Virus record (IMG/VR): IMGVR_UViG_3300036985_001460
Coordinates: 1 to 23,633 of that record
Direction: 5' to 3' (one strand)
Source: a virus
DNA: 23,633 bases
The notes beneath the pieces are model-generated. The model searched no databases. It saw only the letters and a list, made by a program, of their open reading frames with translations, and was not told the origin of the DNA. The position numbers were made by a program, and so were the translations under genes. This document shows, one piece after another, positions 23,425 to 23,633 of the stretch; the stretch's first letter is position 1, and each line of letters opens with the position of its first letter.

Positions 23425-23633
23425 CAGCGCCAATAGGCAATTTGACTAAGATAATATACAAGCAAGGGCTTGACGGGCAAATAGGCCATGTAGGACCTGC
23501 TGGCCCCCAAGGGCCACAAGGTGTGCCTGGGCCACAAGGCCCTGCTGGTACTACGGGTGCTACTGGCCCCCAAGGGCTGCAAGGCTACCCAGGGCCTGTA
23601 GGCCCTGCTGGGTCACAAGGTCCTGTTGGCCCT
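23421..23633 (+). CDS. Collagen-like fibre protein, cut by right window edge
   Basis: The visible 71 codons start with ATG 23421, overlapping the lysozyme stop (ATGA), with AGGT about 8 bases upstream. After a 15-residue N-terminal segment the sequence becomes an uninterrupted Gly-X-Y repeat ([10 protein letters not shown]...) of 18 triplets that runs off the window. Such repeats form triple helices and are used in phage tail or head fibres as stiff trimeric shafts; the part beyond the edge probably carries a receptor-binding tip. It would be a second surface fibre besides the tailspike. The 3' end, size and final domain are not visible. Confidence 0.85.
   Translation, partial: MTAPIGNLTKIIYKQGLDGQIGHVGPAGPQGPQGVPGPQGPAGTTGATGPQGLQGYPGPVGPAGSQGPVGP

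Overview
The window is a stretch of a double-stranded DNA bacteriophage genome with short-tailed (podovirus, T7-like) architecture. The evidence is the gene order: tailspike, small membrane protein, terminase pair, portal, scaffold, capsid, tail-tube A-like and B-like proteins, then a set of internal ejection proteins. A trans-envelope ejection set (gp14-, gp16- and gp15-like) plus a T4-type lysozyme points to a Gram-negative host, probably a proteobacterium. The host cannot be named from the sequence. No integrase, polymerase, tRNA or CRISPR array is visible, so replication and early functions mostly lie outside the window.

Region 1 (1-1204, minus strand) is a tightly packed cluster of small genes reading leftward. 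It starts with an ArdA-like antirestriction protein that carries a perfect 72-bp in-frame tandem duplication near its C-terminus. Three tiny unknown ORFs follow (43, 68 and 49 aa), then a gene cut by the window edge. The ArdA-like protein and the 68-aa protein are both strongly acidic. The cluster looks like an early, host-takeover or anti-defence block.

Region 2 (1205-2221) is about 1 kb of mostly non-coding DNA between the leftward block and the rightward late genes. It holds a divergent control region with four helically phased 10-bp TGTAA-type repeats, one plausible 56-aa ORF, and about 640 bp of hairpins, short repeats and a G-rich cluster. It ends in a promoter, two tandem hairpins and a strong rho-independent terminator directly ahead of the first late gene. 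That last arrangement resembles a lambda pR'-type late promoter that needs antitermination, or alternatively a small RNA gene.

Region 3 (2222-23633, plus strand) is the late operon, with genes mostly overlapping or a few bases apart. A pectate-lyase-fold tailspike is followed by a one-helix membrane protein and by small and large terminase. Next come the portal, an HNH-type protein, a small unknown, scaffold, major capsid protein and a possible decoration protein. The only large gap (11417-11539) is a strongly structured spacer. After it come a structural protein, tail tube A-like protein, a 65-aa unknown, tail tube B-like protein, a GNAT-like gp13 analogue, gp14-like, a 1582-aa gp16-like and a 593-aa gp15-like ejection protein. 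The operon continues with a GH24 lysozyme carrying an N-terminal extension typical of virion proteins, and a collagen-like fibre gene cut by the right edge.

Functionally, the terminases, portal, scaffold and capsid build and fill the head. The A-like, B-like and tailspike proteins form the tail and adsorption apparatus. The ejection proteins plus lysozyme probably breach the cell envelope at infection. The most interesting points are the duplicated ArdA, the structured intergenic region with its promoter-terminator module, the structured spacer after the capsid genes, the lysozyme placed in the ejection cassette, and an overlapping membrane-like ORF inside the HNH gene.
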